DNA of 64,000 nucleotides from Azospirillum sp. B510 (GTDB lineage: Bacteria; Pseudomonadota; Alphaproteobacteria; Azospirillales; Azospirillaceae): assembly GCF_000010725.1 (NCBI RefSeq), contig NC_013856.1, forward strand, positions 496,001 through 560,000, given 5' to 3'. Position numbers and translations under genes: made by a program. Of this stretch, positions 7,926 through 16,395 are shown piece by piece. The notes under the pieces were generated by a model that saw nothing but the letters and a program-made list of their open reading frames with translations, was not told where the DNA came from and made no database searches. The stretch's first letter is position 1; the number at the start of each line of letters is the position of its first letter.

Positions 7926-8336
7926 CTAACCCATTTGGGAGCGCCAGAGCCAGACCAGACCGGCGACCGCGCCGGCGACCAGGAGGACCAGCGCCAGGAT
8001 CAGGATCAGGGCGGTGCGGCGGTCCTTCGCCGCGCGCCGGTCCGCCTCCCTGCGCTTCTTCAGCAGGAATTGCTGCTCCGGGCTGAGGAAATGGCCGGCG
8101 GCGGCATCCGGAGTGATGGAAAGGCGGCGCCTGCGCCCTTTGGCTCCGGTGGCGGGCGGCGGGCGCACGGTCGTCGTGATGCCGCCCGGAGCCATGCCGG
8201 CAGGAGTGATACCACCCGCAGCCCGTCCGTCCGCCGCGGTCCGCCCGGTGGCGATGGCCTGGGCGGCCGGTCCGCGCGCCGCGTTCGCCGGTCTGCCCTT
8301 GCGCCTGCGCGGCATCTTGCGCCGTCTGCCCGCCAT
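7926..8336 (-). CDS. Unknown basic protein with one C-terminal membrane segment
   Basis: 136 residues from the ATG at 8336, chosen for its GAGGGGACGAG ribosome site. The N-terminus is very basic (MAGRRRKMPRRRKGR), the middle is low-complexity Ala/Gly/Pro, then comes a short charged stretch (LLKKRREADRRAAKDRR) and one hydrophobic helix near the end (about 20 residues, rich in Leu, Val and Ala). It is probably a tail-anchored inner-membrane protein. The family is not recognised. It is convergent with the HD-domain gene. Confidence 0.55.
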   Translation of the reverse strand: MAGRRRKMPRRRKGRPANAARGPAAQAIATGRTAADGRAAGGITPAGMAPGGITTTVRPPPATGAKGRRRRLSITPDAAAGHFLSPEQQFLLKKRREADRRAAKDRRTALILILALVLLVAGAVAGLVWLWRSQMG

Positions 8337-8470
8337 CTCGTCCCCTCGCTTTTCGAATCCCCGGTCGGCGGACGGGAGCATAACCGCCCGGCCGCCCGGC
8401 CGCAGCCGATCACAAGACGATCTTCCGAAAGTCACAGGACATGGCCGGCCCGACCGCCGTCAGGCTGTCG

Positions 8471-8908
8471 CTACTGTGCACAATTTCCGACGATCGGATA
8501 GCACAAGGTCGGGTCGCGGTCCTCGTTGTAGCGCAGGGCGGTGATCCGCCCGTCCTTCACCTCGAAGGTGGCCTCGCAGCGGTAGGTCCGCGACCATGTC
8601 GTCACGTCGGGTCGCCACAGCATCGGCCCGCGCGGGCCGAGCCACGGGCTCGGTTCCCAATCGACGTCGCGGTCGACCAGGGTCTGCTTGCGGGTGTAGA
8701 CCAGATATTCGACGTCACCGGAGACGGTGGAGCGGTCCGGCACCCCGGCGCAGGACAGCAGGGCGCCCTTGCTCATGCCGACCATGGTTCGCGGCGCCCG
8801 CAACGCCAGCTCGGCCTGCGGGTTGGCGCAGGAGCCGGCCAGCAGGGCGACGGCGGCGAGAAACCCGCCGCGCAAGGCCCGAATCGTCCATTGCCTGCCG
8901 CTGCCCAT
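8471..8908 (-). CDS. Putative lipoprotein
   Basis: 145 residues. A signal peptide ends in a lipobox (VALLAGSC, Cys28), so it is probably a lipid-anchored envelope protein. The mature part contains MSKGALLSCAGVPDRSTVSGDVEYLVY, which resembles the small beta-alpha fold of SmpA/BamE-type lipoproteins ('..G..k..V...lG.P'). It also has extra Cys residues (CAGVP, YRCEATF, TLCYPIVGNC) that could form disulfides. Its function is unknown; it has no obvious link with mntH upstream. Confidence 0.65.
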   Translation of the reverse strand: MGSGRQWTIRALRGGFLAAVALLAGSCANPQAELALRAPRTMVGMSKGALLSCAGVPDRSTVSGDVEYLVYTRKQTLVDRDVDWEPSPWLGPRGPMLWRPDVTTWSRTYRCEATFEVKDGRITALRYNEDRDPTLCYPIVGNCAQ

Positions 8909-8951
8909 GTCCGCTCCTCCGCGATGGCGTGCGCATCCCGCACAACAGCGT

Positions 8952-10310
8952 TCAGCCGGAAAGGGTGTCGTACAGCAGCTTCAGATTCAGCACGACGATC
9001 ACGGCGGCCACCGCCCAGGACAGTCCGGCGATCCAGCCGGGCACGGCGAAGCGGCCCATCTTGCCGCGGTCGGTGACGAAGCGGACCAGCGGAATGACGG
9101 CGAAAGGCAACTGCAACGACAGCACCACCTGGCTGAGCACCAGCAGCCGCGCCGTGCCGCTCTCGCCATAAAGCGCCGTCACCACCACCACCGGGATGAT
9201 GGCGAGCCCACGGGTCAGCAGCCGGCGCATCCAGTGGGGCAGCCGCAGCCGCAGGAAGCCCTCCATCACGATCTGGCCGGCCAGCGTCGCCGTGACGGTG
9301 GAGTTCAGGCCCGAGGCCAGCAGCGCCACCGCGAACAGGGTGGAGGCGATGCCGAGTCCCAGCAGCGGCGACAGCAGTTCGAACGCCTCGCCGATCTCCG
9401 CCACCTCGGTGTGCCCGCTGCCGTGGAAGACGCTGGCCGCCAGGATCAGGATGGCGGCGTTGACGAACAGGGCCAGCATCAGTGCGACGGTGCTGTCGAC
9501 GGTTGCCCAGGTGATGGCGTCGCGCCGCCCCTCCTCCGTCCGCGGATAGGCGCGGGTCTGCACGATGGAGGAATGGAGATACAGATTGTGCGGCATCACC
9601 GTCGCCCCCAGGATGCCGATGGCGACATAGAGCATGCCGGGATCGGTCACCACCTCCGCCGTCGGCACGAAGCCGTGCAGCACGGCGGCGACCGGCGGGG
9701 ATGCCGCGATGATCTGCACCAGGAAACAGCCGGCGATGACCGTCAGCAGCGCGACGACGAAGGCCTCCAGATAGCGGAAGCCGCGCTGCATCAGCAGCAG
9801 CACCAGGAAGGCGTCGAGCGCGGTGATCAGCGCCCCGCCGATCAGCGGAATGCCGAACAGCAGGTTCAGGGCGATGGCGGTGCCGATGACCTCGGCGAGG
9901 TCGCAGGCGACGATCGCCGCCTCGCAGGCCAGCCACAGCATCAGATTGACCGGGCGCGGGTAATGGTCGCGGCAGGCCTGGGCCAGATCGCGCCCGGTGA
10001 CGATGCCCAGCCGCGCCGCCAGCGATTGCAGCAGGATCGCCATCAGGTTCGACAGCATGACGACCGACAACAGCGTGTAGCCGAACTGCGATCCGCCGGC
10101 CAGATCGGTCGCCCAGTTGCCGGGATCCATGTAGCCGACCGACACCATGTAGCCTGGTCCGGCGAAGGCCAGCAGCCGGCGCAGCCACAAGCCGCCCTGC
10201 GGCACCGCGACCGAGGCATGGACCTCCGGCAGGCTCGGCCGGAGCTGCCCGTCCGGGCTGGCGTATCTCCAGGCGCCGGGGGGCGGCGCTGCGGCTTCGG
10301 CTTCCGACAT
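8952..10310 (-). CDS. mntH: NRAMP-family Mn2+/H+ symporter
   Basis: 452-residue inner-membrane transporter. The NRAMP signature DPGNWATDLAGGSQFGY in the first helix contains the metal-binding Asp-Pro-Gly-Asn, and AIGILGATVMPHNLYLHSS holds the partner 'MPHN' motif of helix 6. Eleven or so hydrophobic segments are visible. The ATG at 10310 was chosen; the frame is open for 24 more codons. It is divergent from mntR, which very likely represses it when manganese is plentiful. Confidence 0.93.
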   Translation of the reverse strand: MSEAEAAAPPPGAWRYASPDGQLRPSLPEVHASVAVPQGGLWLRRLLAFAGPGYMVSVGYMDPGNWATDLAGGSQFGYTLLSVVMLSNLMAILLQSLAARLGIVTGRDLAQACRDHYPRPVNLMLWLACEAAIVACDLAEVIGTAIALNLLFGIPLIGGALITALDAFLVLLLMQRGFRYLEAFVVALLTVIAGCFLVQIIAASPPVAAVLHGFVPTAEVVTDPGMLYVAIGILGATVMPHNLYLHSSIVQTRAYPRTEEGRRDAITWATVDSTVALMLALFVNAAILILAASVFHGSGHTEVAEIGEAFELLSPLLGLGIASTLFAVALLASGLNSTVTATLAGQIVMEGFLRLRLPHWMRRLLTRGLAIIPVVVVTALYGESGTARLLVLSQVVLSLQLPFAVIPLVRFVTDRGKMGRFAVPGWIAGLSWAVAAVIVVLNLKLLYDTLSG

Positions 10311-10330
10311 CGGCGAGACTCCCGGCTGAC

Positions 10331-10358
10331 CTGAGAAAACTGGCCTGAGAAAACTGGC
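10331..10358. repeat. Perfect 14-bp tandem repeat in the mntH-mntR spacer
   Basis: CTGAGAAAACTGGC occurs twice in direct tandem (10331-10344, 10345-10358), with a weaker third copy (TTGAGAACTGG) a few bases on. It lies just upstream of mntH, in the position of its promoter or leader. Confidence 0.7.
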
Positions 10359-10404
10359 GGCCGAATTGAGAACTGGTCTCATTCAAGTATGTATCGCGAC
10401 ATCG

Positions 10405-10424
10405 AGTATGCAAGGCGCTATACT
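10405..10424. promoter_or_regulatory. Candidate MntR operator
   Basis: AGTAT-N10-ATACT inverted repeat; a direct copy of AAGTATG lies just upstream at about 10385. Position between mntH and mntR and the dyad form fit a MntR site. The core differs from the enterobacterial MntR box, so this is tentative. Confidence 0.4.
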
Positions 10425-10484
10425 TTTGGAACCAAATTTTTCCGGAGAGGTGCGGTGTGGCTGTCGAAATCGCAGAGGCCCGCG

Positions 10485-10955
10485 ATGGCCGATCCACCTG
10501 AAACGAGCGGCTTTGGATCGGCCGTCCCCGACTCGGCTTTGCCCGATGCCGAGCTCCATGCCGAAGGCTTCCGCAAGACGCGGGAGGCGCAGCGCGCCGC
10601 CCTGGCCGAGGATTATGTCGAGCTGATCGCCGACCTGATCGAAAGCGGGCGGGAGGCGCGGCAGGTCGACATCGCCGCGCGGCTGGGGGTGGCGCAGCCG
10701 ACGGTCGCCCGCATGCTGGACCGGCTGGCGGCGGATGGGCTGGTCTATCGCAAGCCCTACCGGGCGGTGTTCCTGACCGAGGCCGGGCGGCGGATGGCCG
10801 GGGAAAGCCGCGAGCGCCACCAGACGGTCGAGGCCTTCCTCCGCTCGCTCGGCGTCAGCGCCGACACCGCGCGCGTCGACGCCGAAGGCATCGAGCATCA
10901 TGTCAGCGCCGAGACGCTCGACGCCTTCCGCCGGGCGCTGGCCAAGGGCGGCTGA
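10485..10955 (+). CDS. mntR: Manganese-responsive regulator MntR (DtxR family)
   Basis: 156 residues from the ATG at 10485. The helix-turn-helix region (REARQVDIAARLGVAQPTVARMLDRL) and the C-terminal DAEGIEHHVSAETLDAF follow E. coli-type MntR, with the metal ligands in the HAEGF, ESRERH and EHHVS segments. An in-frame GTG at 10455 with a better GGAGAGG ribosome site would add 10 residues. It is divergent from mntH, the expected target. Confidence 0.93.
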   Translation: MADPPETSGFGSAVPDSALPDAELHAEGFRKTREAQRAALAEDYVELIADLIESGREARQVDIAARLGVAQPTVARMLDRLAADGLVYRKPYRAVFLTEAGRRMAGESRERHQTVEAFLRSLGVSADTARVDAEGIEHHVSAETLDAFRRALAKGG

Positions 10956-11007
10956 ACGGCGCGGAACGGCCGCCCAGTCCGCCAGGCCGCCCAGTCCGCC
11001 AAGCGGC

Positions 11008-11640
11008 TCAATCCGCCAGCCCGCTGTCGATGGCGATGCGGATGAGGGCGCGGGCGCTGTCGGCCCCCAGCTTGTCCTTGATCTGGGTGCAGGCGTTGGC
11101 GACCGTCTTCTGGCTGATCCCCAGCCGGTCGGCGATGGCCGCCGTGGTCAGCCCGCGCCCGACCAGCCCCAGGATCTCGCGTTCGCGCTGGGTCAGCCCG
11201 GCCAGCGGGTCGGCGGTGGGCGTCAGGGTCATCAGCGCCAGTTCGCGGGCAAGGCCATTGTCGAGATGGATGCGTCCGGCCAGCACCGTGCCGATGGCGG
11301 AGGCGAGGCTGTCCGGCGCGTCGTTCTTGGTGACATAGCCCCTGGCCCCCGCCTTGAGCGTGCGTGCGGCGATGGCCGGGTCCTCATGCATGCTGAAGAT
11401 CAGGACCGGCACCGCCGGGCTTTCCGCCTGGATGGCGCGCAGCACCGCCATGCCGCCGCCCTCGCCGGGGATGTTGAGGTCGAGGATGACGACGTCCGGC
11501 CGCTCCGCCCGCCAGCGGTCCAGCGCGCTGCCGACATCCTCCGCCTCCACCACGCGGCCCAGCGCCGCCTCGGCCAGCAGGCGCTGGCAGCCGGCCCGGA
11601 CGATGGGATGGTCGTCGACCAGAAGAATGGTGCGGGTCAC
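11008..11640 (-). CDS. NarL/LuxR-type response regulator (ExaE-like)
   Basis: 210 residues. The receiver domain (1-120) has the acidic pair DD in ILLVDDHP, the phospho-acceptor Asp in VVILDLNIPG, and the conserved Lys in YVTKND. The C-terminal LuxR-type helix-turn-helix has LTQREREILGLVGRGLTTAAIADRLGISQKTV. Its start overlaps the end of the kinase gene by 4 bp. Together with the adjacent quinoprotein alcohol dehydrogenase the pair resembles ExaDE/FlhSR systems that switch on alcohol oxidation. Confidence 0.88.
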   Translation of the reverse strand: MTRTILLVDDHPIVRAGCQRLLAEAALGRVVEAEDVGSALDRWRAERPDVVILDLNIPGEGGGMAVLRAIQAESPAVPVLIFSMHEDPAIAARTLKAGARGYVTKNDAPDSLASAIGTVLAGRIHLDNGLARELALMTLTPTADPLAGLTQREREILGLVGRGLTTAAIADRLGISQKTVANACTQIKDKLGADSARALIRIAIDSGLAD

Positions 11641-13025
11641 GCCATGGCCTCCAGTGCCAGCGGTGAGGATGGGGGGCCGGCCGGCCGGGGCAGGTGGGCC
11701 GCGACGCGGGTGCCGCCGCCCGGCGCCGGTCCGATCGACAGGCTGCCGCCGAGCGCCCGCACCCGTTCCGCCATGCCGGAGATGCCGAAGCCGCCCCGCC
11801 CCGCCTCCTCGCCGTCCGGCAGGCCGGGGCCGTCGTCGGTGACCGTGATCCCGACCGCCGCCGGATCGACGCGCAGACCGACGGCGACCGCCGACGGCTT
11901 GGCATGGCGCAGGGCGTTGACCAGCGATTCCTGTACCAGCCGGTAGATGGTCAGCCGCAGCACCTCGTCGCAGCCGTCCAGTTCGGCCACCGCGGACGCC
12001 GGGTCGATGGCGAGCGTCAGGGCGAGGTCGGGCTGGCGCCGCAGCCAGTCGCCGGCCAGCTCGGCCAGCGCCTCGCTCAACGGCAACTGGTCGAGCAGGG
12101 CCGGGCGCAGGCGGACCAGGATGCGGCGGCTGAGCCGGTGGACCTCCGCCGCCGTGTCGAGAATCTTGCCGGCCCGTTCGGCGGCCTCGTCCCAGGACTT
12201 CCCGTCACCGCCACCGCCACCGCCGCCATCCCGCAGGCGCAGGATGCGGCCGGCATCGACCTTGATGGCGAAGAGGGCGGCGCCGAGTTCGTCATGGATC
12301 TCGCGGGCGATCTCCCGCCGTTCGGCATCCTGGGCGGCGACGATCCGCTGGCCGGCGCGCCGGTTCTCCCGCTCCGCCGCCGCCAGCCCCTCGGCCAGCG
12401 CGGCGATGCCGCCGCCGAGCCGGGCGAGTTCCGGCACGCCGCGGCCATCGAGACCGAACGCGTAATCGCCGGAGCGCAGCCGCTCCACCCCGGCCTCCAG
12501 CCGCGACAGCGGGGCCAGGGCGCGCCCGACCGCCAGATGGGCCGCCGCCATCAACAGCAGACCGACCGCCAGCATGGTGACGGCCAGATCGCTCATGTCC
12601 TCCCAGACCTCGGCGATCTCGTCCCACGGCTCGGCGACGATGCGCAGACCGCTTCCGGCCAGCCGGCGCTCCTGCAACTCGCCGCCGATCAGCGCCGCGA
12701 ACCAGTCCGGCGCGCGGTGCTTGCCCGGTCGCGCTTCCGGTGCCCCGCCGGGGCCGACGAAGCGCAGATGGCGCAGGCCCAGGTCGTTCAAGGTTCCGAT
12801 GCCGCCGGGGCCGATCCCGCCGGGCGCCTCTCCGCGCTCCGCCAACGCCAGCGCCATCACGCCGCCCAGCTCCAGGGCGGAGGCCATCTCCGCGCGGACG
12901 GCGTCGCGGGCGTTGGCGATCATCACCGCCCCGCCGGCCGCCGCCATCAGCAGCAGGAAAAGCCCGATCAGGGCCAGCATGCGCATCCTCAGCGACACCG
13001 TCACCCGCTCCCCGAATAAGACCAT
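11637..13025 (-). CDS. Sensor histidine kinase, NarX/UhpB type (ExaD-like)
   Basis: About 462 residues from the ATG at 13025. Two membrane helices (near residues 15-40 and 150-175) flank a short periplasmic domain; a HAMP-like region follows, then HisKA_3 with the phospho-acceptor in ERREIAREIHDELGAALFAIK, and a HATPase_c domain with NALRHAKPSAVAV, DDGPGLPDG and GFGISGMAERV. A poly-Gly stretch (about 7 Gly) interrupts the dimerisation region. The start is uncertain: in-frame GTG codons after GGGGAG just downstream of 13025 are plausible. It pairs with the response regulator at 11008. Confidence 0.85.
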   Translation of the reverse strand: MVLFGERVTVSLRMRMLALIGLFLLLMAAAGGAVMIANARDAVRAEMASALELGGVMALALAERGEAPGGIGPGGIGTLNDLGLRHLRFVGPGGAPEARPGKHRAPDWFAALIGGELQERRLAGSGLRIVAEPWDEIAEVWEDMSDLAVTMLAVGLLLMAAAHLAVGRALAPLSRLEAGVERLRSGDYAFGLDGRGVPELARLGGGIAALAEGLAAAERENRRAGQRIVAAQDAERREIAREIHDELGAALFAIKVDAGRILRLRDGGGGGGGDGKSWDEAAERAGKILDTAAEVHRLSRRILVRLRPALLDQLPLSEALAELAGDWLRRQPDLALTLAIDPASAVAELDGCDEVLRLTIYRLVQESLVNALRHAKPSAVAVGLRVDPAAVGITVTDDGPGLPDGEEAGRGGFGISGMAERVRALGGSLSIGPAPGGGTRVAAHLPRPAGPPSSPLALEAMA

Positions 13026-13071
13026 GGGCGGAATGTTAGGCGATCCATCGGATCGGGCGCCATCGGCCATT

Positions 13072-13085
13072 CGCACAATCGTGCG
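13072..13085. promoter_or_regulatory. Perfect inverted repeat CGCAC-N4-GTGCG
   Basis: 14-bp dyad upstream of the kinase gene, in the 450-bp spacer (13026-13476) between the divergent kinase and alcohol dehydrogenase genes. No protein is assigned to it. Confidence 0.35.
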
Positions 13086-13107
13086 ACGAAGGACCGGCCC
13101 GGCCGGC

Positions 13108-13285
13108 ACTTCTTGGGCGCGATCGGGAAAAAATCCCGTGCGATCCAGGATATCGCCATGGCCGGGGTTCAAGAAGTTCTTCCCCGGATTGTCGAATGGC
13201 ACGGAAAGTCAGCTGAAGAGACTATTGGGGCCGGCAAGACAGGGGCTGTGCGCCGGGCGGGATGCACAGACCGATTTCAAGAAGT
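13108..13285. promoter_or_regulatory. Three copies of the octamer CAAGAAGT upstream of the alcohol dehydrogenase
   Basis: CAAGAAGT at 13170-13177 and 13278-13285 on the + strand (both inside TTCAAGAAGT-Y-CT) and its complement at 13108-13115. They lie in the spacer between the two-component system and the alcohol dehydrogenase, so they are good candidates for response-regulator binding. I see no gene in this spacer. Confidence 0.4.
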
Positions 13286-13476
13286 CCTGCCGCCCAGGAA
13301 GCAATGGTCTTCCGGCACGACATCGTCACGCGCGGCCTTTCCCGGACCCGGAGGCGGTACAGCCTCCCGCCGTTCCGGCGATGGGATTGGCCGGCGTGAC
13401 GGTCTCGCCGCACGGCTCCGCAGCCGGGCGCCGACAAAACGAACATCGCATCGCGGTCAATCAACGGGGGAAACGC

Positions 13477-15390
13477 ATGACACTTTCGTCCTACAGCATG
13501 CCGGCGGCCTTGACCGGTGCCAAGCGGCGCCGGTCCCGCACGCTTCATCTGGCCGGCATCTCCGCCATCGCCGCCGCGCTGTTCCTGGCCGCCGCACCGG
13601 CGGCGCCGGCCTCGGCCTCCGAGGTCACCTGGGACGCCATCGCCAACGACGCGAAGAACCCCGGCGACGTGCTGATGTACGGCATGGGGGTGGAGGGCAA
13701 GCGTTTCAGTTCGTTGAACCAGATCAACGCCGAGAGCGTGTCGCGCCTGGTCCCCGCCTGGTCCTTCTCCTTCGGCGACGAGAAGCAGCGCGGCCAGGAG
13801 ACCCAGGCGCTGGTCCATGATGGGGTGATCTACGTCACCGGCTCCTACTCGCGCCTGTTCGCGCTCGACGCCAAGACCGGCAAGCGGCTGTGGAGCTATG
13901 CCCACCGGCTGCCCGACGACATCCGCCCCTGCTGCGACGTGGTCAACCGCGGGGCGGCGATCTATGGCGACAAGGTGTTCTTCGGCACGCTCGACGCCTC
14001 CGTCGTCGCGCTGAACAAGGATACCGGCAAGGTCGTCTGGAAGAAGAAATTCGCCGACCACAAGGTCGGCTACACCATGACCGGCGCGCCCACCATCGTG
14101 AAGGACCAGAAGACCGGCAAGGTCCTGCTGATCCACGGCTCGTCGGGCGACGAGTTCGGCGTGGTCGGGCGGCTGTTCGCCCGCGATCCCGACACCGGCG
14201 AAGAGATCTGGATGCGTCCGCTGGTCGAAGGCCACATGGGCCGGCTGAACGGCAAGGACAGCACGGTCACCGGCAGCGACAAGGCGCCCTCCTGGCCGCG
14301 CGACAAGGACGGCAATCTGGTCGAGGCCTGGAACCATGGCGGCGGCGCGCCGTGGCAGAGCGCCACCTTCGACATCGAGACCAACACCATCGTCATCGGC
14401 ACCGGCAACCCGGCGCCGTGGAACGGCTGGGCGCGCTGGCCCGGCGACAGCCTCTACACCTCCGGCCAGGCCTATGTCGATCCGACCACCGGCGAGCTGA
14501 AGGGCTTTTACCAGCACACGCCGAACGATACTTGGGATTTCTCCGGCAACAACGAGCTGGTGCTGTTCGACTATACCGACGCGTCGGGCAAGACGGTGAA
14601 GGCGACGGCGCATGCCGACCGCAACGGCTTCTTCTATGTCACCGACCGCATCAAGCTGGCGACGGCCGGCGGCGAGCCGAACAAGCCCGACAGCGTGCTG
14701 GCCGCCTTTCCCTTCGTCGACGGCATCACCTGGGCCAAGGGCATCGACCTGAAGACCGGCCGCCCGATCGAGAATGAGGGGCAGCGTCCGCCCCTGCCGG
14801 TGGAAGGCGAGAAGCGCGGCAAGCCGGTCGAGGTGTCGCCGCCCTTCCTCGGCGGCAAGAACTGGAACCCGATGTCCTACAGCGAGGACACCAAGCTGTT
14901 CTACATCGCCGCCAACCATTGGAAGGAGGATTACTGGACCGAGCATGTCGGCTACAACCCCGGCTCCGCCTATCTCGGCATGGGGTTCCGCATCCACAAG
15001 ATGTTCGACGACCATGTCGGCAGCCTGCGGGCGTTCGATCCGAAGACCGGCAAGATCGTCTGGGAACACAAGGAGGAGCTGCCGCTGTGGGCCGGCACGC
15101 TGGCGACCGCCGGCAATCTGGTCTTCACCGGCACCGGCGACGGCTTCGTCAAGGCCTTCAACGCCAAGAGCGGCGAGGAGCTGTGGCGCTTCCAGACCGG
15201 GTCGGGGATCGTCTCCTCGCCGATCACCTGGGAACAGGACGGGGTGCAGTATGTCGGCATCACCACCGGCTATGGCGGCGCGGTGCCGCTGTGGGGTGGC
15301 GATCTGGCCGACCTGACCACGCGCGTGACCCAGGGCGGCTCCTTCTGGGTGTTCAAGCTGGCCGACGTGAAGGTCTCCAGCAGCAAGTGA
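13477..15390 (+). CDS. exaA: PQQ-dependent (quinoprotein) alcohol dehydrogenase, Ca-type ExaA/PedE-like
   Basis: 637-residue periplasmic enzyme, with signal peptide cleaved near APASASE. It oxidises primary alcohols such as ethanol to aldehydes with PQQ. It is an eight-bladed beta-propeller with repeated W-motifs (e.g. DAKTGKRLWSY, NKDTGKVVWKK, DPKTGKIVWEH). The vicinal Cys pair in IRPCCDVVNRG forms the disulfide over PQQ. The catalytic region reads NDTWDFSGNNELV: the Asp is followed two residues later by Ser, not Asp, which in this family marks the calcium and not the lanthanide type. The start at 13477 has a GGGGGAAA site. Its aldehyde product could feed the AOR encoded at 30415, an inferred link. 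Confidence 0.93.
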   Translation: MTLSSYSMPAALTGAKRRRSRTLHLAGISAIAAALFLAAAPAAPASASEVTWDAIANDAKNPGDVLMYGMGVEGKRFSSLNQINAESVSRLVPAWSFSFGDEKQRGQETQALVHDGVIYVTGSYSRLFALDAKTGKRLWSYAHRLPDDIRPCCDVVNRGAAIYGDKVFFGTLDASVVALNKDTGKVVWKKKFADHKVGYTMTGAPTIVKDQKTGKVLLIHGSSGDEFGVVGRLFARDPDTGEEIWMRPLVEGHMGRLNGKDSTVTGSDKAPSWPRDKDGNLVEAWNHGGGAPWQSATFDIETNTIVIGTGNPAPWNGWARWPGDSLYTSGQAYVDPTTGELKGFYQHTPNDTWDFSGNNELVLFDYTDASGKTVKATAHADRNGFFYVTDRIKLATAGGEPNKPDSVLAAFPFVDGITWAKGIDLKTGRPIENEGQRPPLPVEGEKRGKPVEVSPPFLGGKNWNPMSYSEDTKLFYIAANHWKEDYWTEHVGYNPGSAYLGMGFRIHKMFDDHVGSLRAFDPKTGKIVWEHKEELPLWAGTLATAGNLVFTGTGDGFVKAFNAKSGEELWRFQTGSGIVSSPITWEQDGVQYVGITTGYGGAVPLWGGDLADLTTRVTQGGSFWVFKLADVKVSSSK

Positions 15391-15433
15391 GCGGGTTCGG
15401 GTCCCCCATGGACCAGGGCGATCGTGTTTCATC

Positions 15434-15456
15434 CCCTCTCCCGCCCAGGGAGAGGG
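15434..15456. repeat. CCCTCTCCC hairpin-family copy
   Basis: CCCTCTCCC-N5-GGGAGAGGG between the alcohol dehydrogenase and the pentapeptide-repeat gene. Same core as the copies at 5276, 41745, 41876, 55091 and 58059. Confidence 0.7.
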
Positions 15457-15481
15457 CGATCTTTCCTCGGGAGGCATCATC

Positions 15482-16147
15482 ATGACGTCGCACAGCAAGA
15501 GCATGCGGACCAAGAGTTTCAGCCGGTTCCTGGCCCTGGCCGTCGGACTCGCGGCGCCGTCCGCCCTGGCGGCGGAGATGGAGACAGCCGCCGTCCCCGC
15601 CTCCGTCGAGGAGGCGGCACAGCCGATCGGCGGCGGCGAGGAGGAGCGGGCCAGCGTCGTCGACGGCTGCGCGCTCGGCCCGCGCATCGTCTGTCCCAAC
15701 CTGGATCTGCGGCATCGCAACCTGCGCGGCCTGTCACTGGCCGGGGCCGATCTGCATGGGGCGAACCTGATGCGGGCGGACCTGCGCAAGGCCGACCTGC
15801 GCGGCGCCGACCTGACCGGCGCCATCCTCGACGGCGCCGACCTGCGCACCGCCTTCCTTCAGGGGGCGCGCCTGTCGGGGGCGCGGCTGCGCGGCGCCAA
15901 TCTGGAATTCGCCCGCGCCACCGGCGCCGACTTCACCGGCAGCGACTTGACCGCCGCCAATCTGGAGGCGATCCGCGCCGACAAGATCAATCTCGCCGGG
16001 GCCAGCCTGGAAGGGGCCAATCTCCAGGAGGCGAAGATGGCCCTGTCCAACCTGTCCGGCGCCAACATGGACGGGGCCAAGCTGCGCTTCGCCATCTTCC
16101 AGGACGCCTTGATGACCGGGTGCCGGTCCTGCCCGCCCGGTTGGTGA
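15482..16147 (+). CDS. Exported pentapeptide-repeat protein
   Basis: 221 residues. Signal peptide at 1-31 (ends ALAAE). From about residue 70 to 210 the A(D/N)LXX pattern repeats (e.g. LAGADLHGANLMRADLRKADLRG in three-residue-class steps), predicting a right-handed four-sided beta-helix. Cys residues flank the repeat (CALGPRIVC near the start, CRSC at the end), suggesting disulfide caps in the periplasm. It follows the quinoprotein dehydrogenase by 91 bp on the same strand; pentapeptide proteins are known next to such genes in pseudomonads, but the role is not established to my knowledge. A cytochrome c partner is not seen here. Confidence 0.85.
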   Translation: MTSHSKSMRTKSFSRFLALAVGLAAPSALAAEMETAAVPASVEEAAQPIGGGEEERASVVDGCALGPRIVCPNLDLRHRNLRGLSLAGADLHGANLMRADLRKADLRGADLTGAILDGADLRTAFLQGARLSGARLRGANLEFARATGADFTGSDLTAANLEAIRADKINLAGASLEGANLQEAKMALSNLSGANMDGAKLRFAIFQDALMTGCRSCPPGW

Positions 16148-16176
16148 TCGGGCCGGTGATCAAAAGCGGGACACCG

Positions 16177-16392
16177 TCAGCGGGGCCGGCCCCGCTTCGG
16201 CCCGCCTCCATGCGCTCCCGCCGCCTCGCAGCCGCAGCAACCGCCGGCGCAACCGCCGCCCGCCCGCGTGGGGACCGGGCGTCCGGCGAGCCAGCGCAGG
16301 CGGTCGCGCAAGGCCGCCGGCAGCAGCAGGGTCCAGGCCACCCAGGCGAAGGCGGCGGCGACGATCAGCCCGACGAGAAGGCTCTCCATCAT
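16177..16392 (-). CDS. Small membrane protein with Cys-rich tail, linked to feoB
   Basis: 71 residues: an N-terminal hydrophobic helix (about 5-27), a basic middle, then GGGCAGGCCGCEAAG, a tight cluster of four Cys that could bind metal. It starts 3 bp after the feoB stop, so it is in the feo operon. The form fits the DUF6587-type proteins often found behind feoB in alphaproteobacteria. It may replace FeoC, or help pass Fe2+; that is inferred. Confidence 0.7.
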   Translation of the reverse strand: MMESLLVGLIVAAAFAWVAWTLLLPAALRDRLRWLAGRPVPTRAGGGCAGGCCGCEAAGAHGGGPKRGRPR

Positions 16393-16395
16393 GGT

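Noticed and set aside
13222..15849. 875-residue open frame opposite the quinoprotein dehydrogenase
   Set aside because: Shadow frame; the + strand protein has signal peptide, propeller motifs and catalytic residues.
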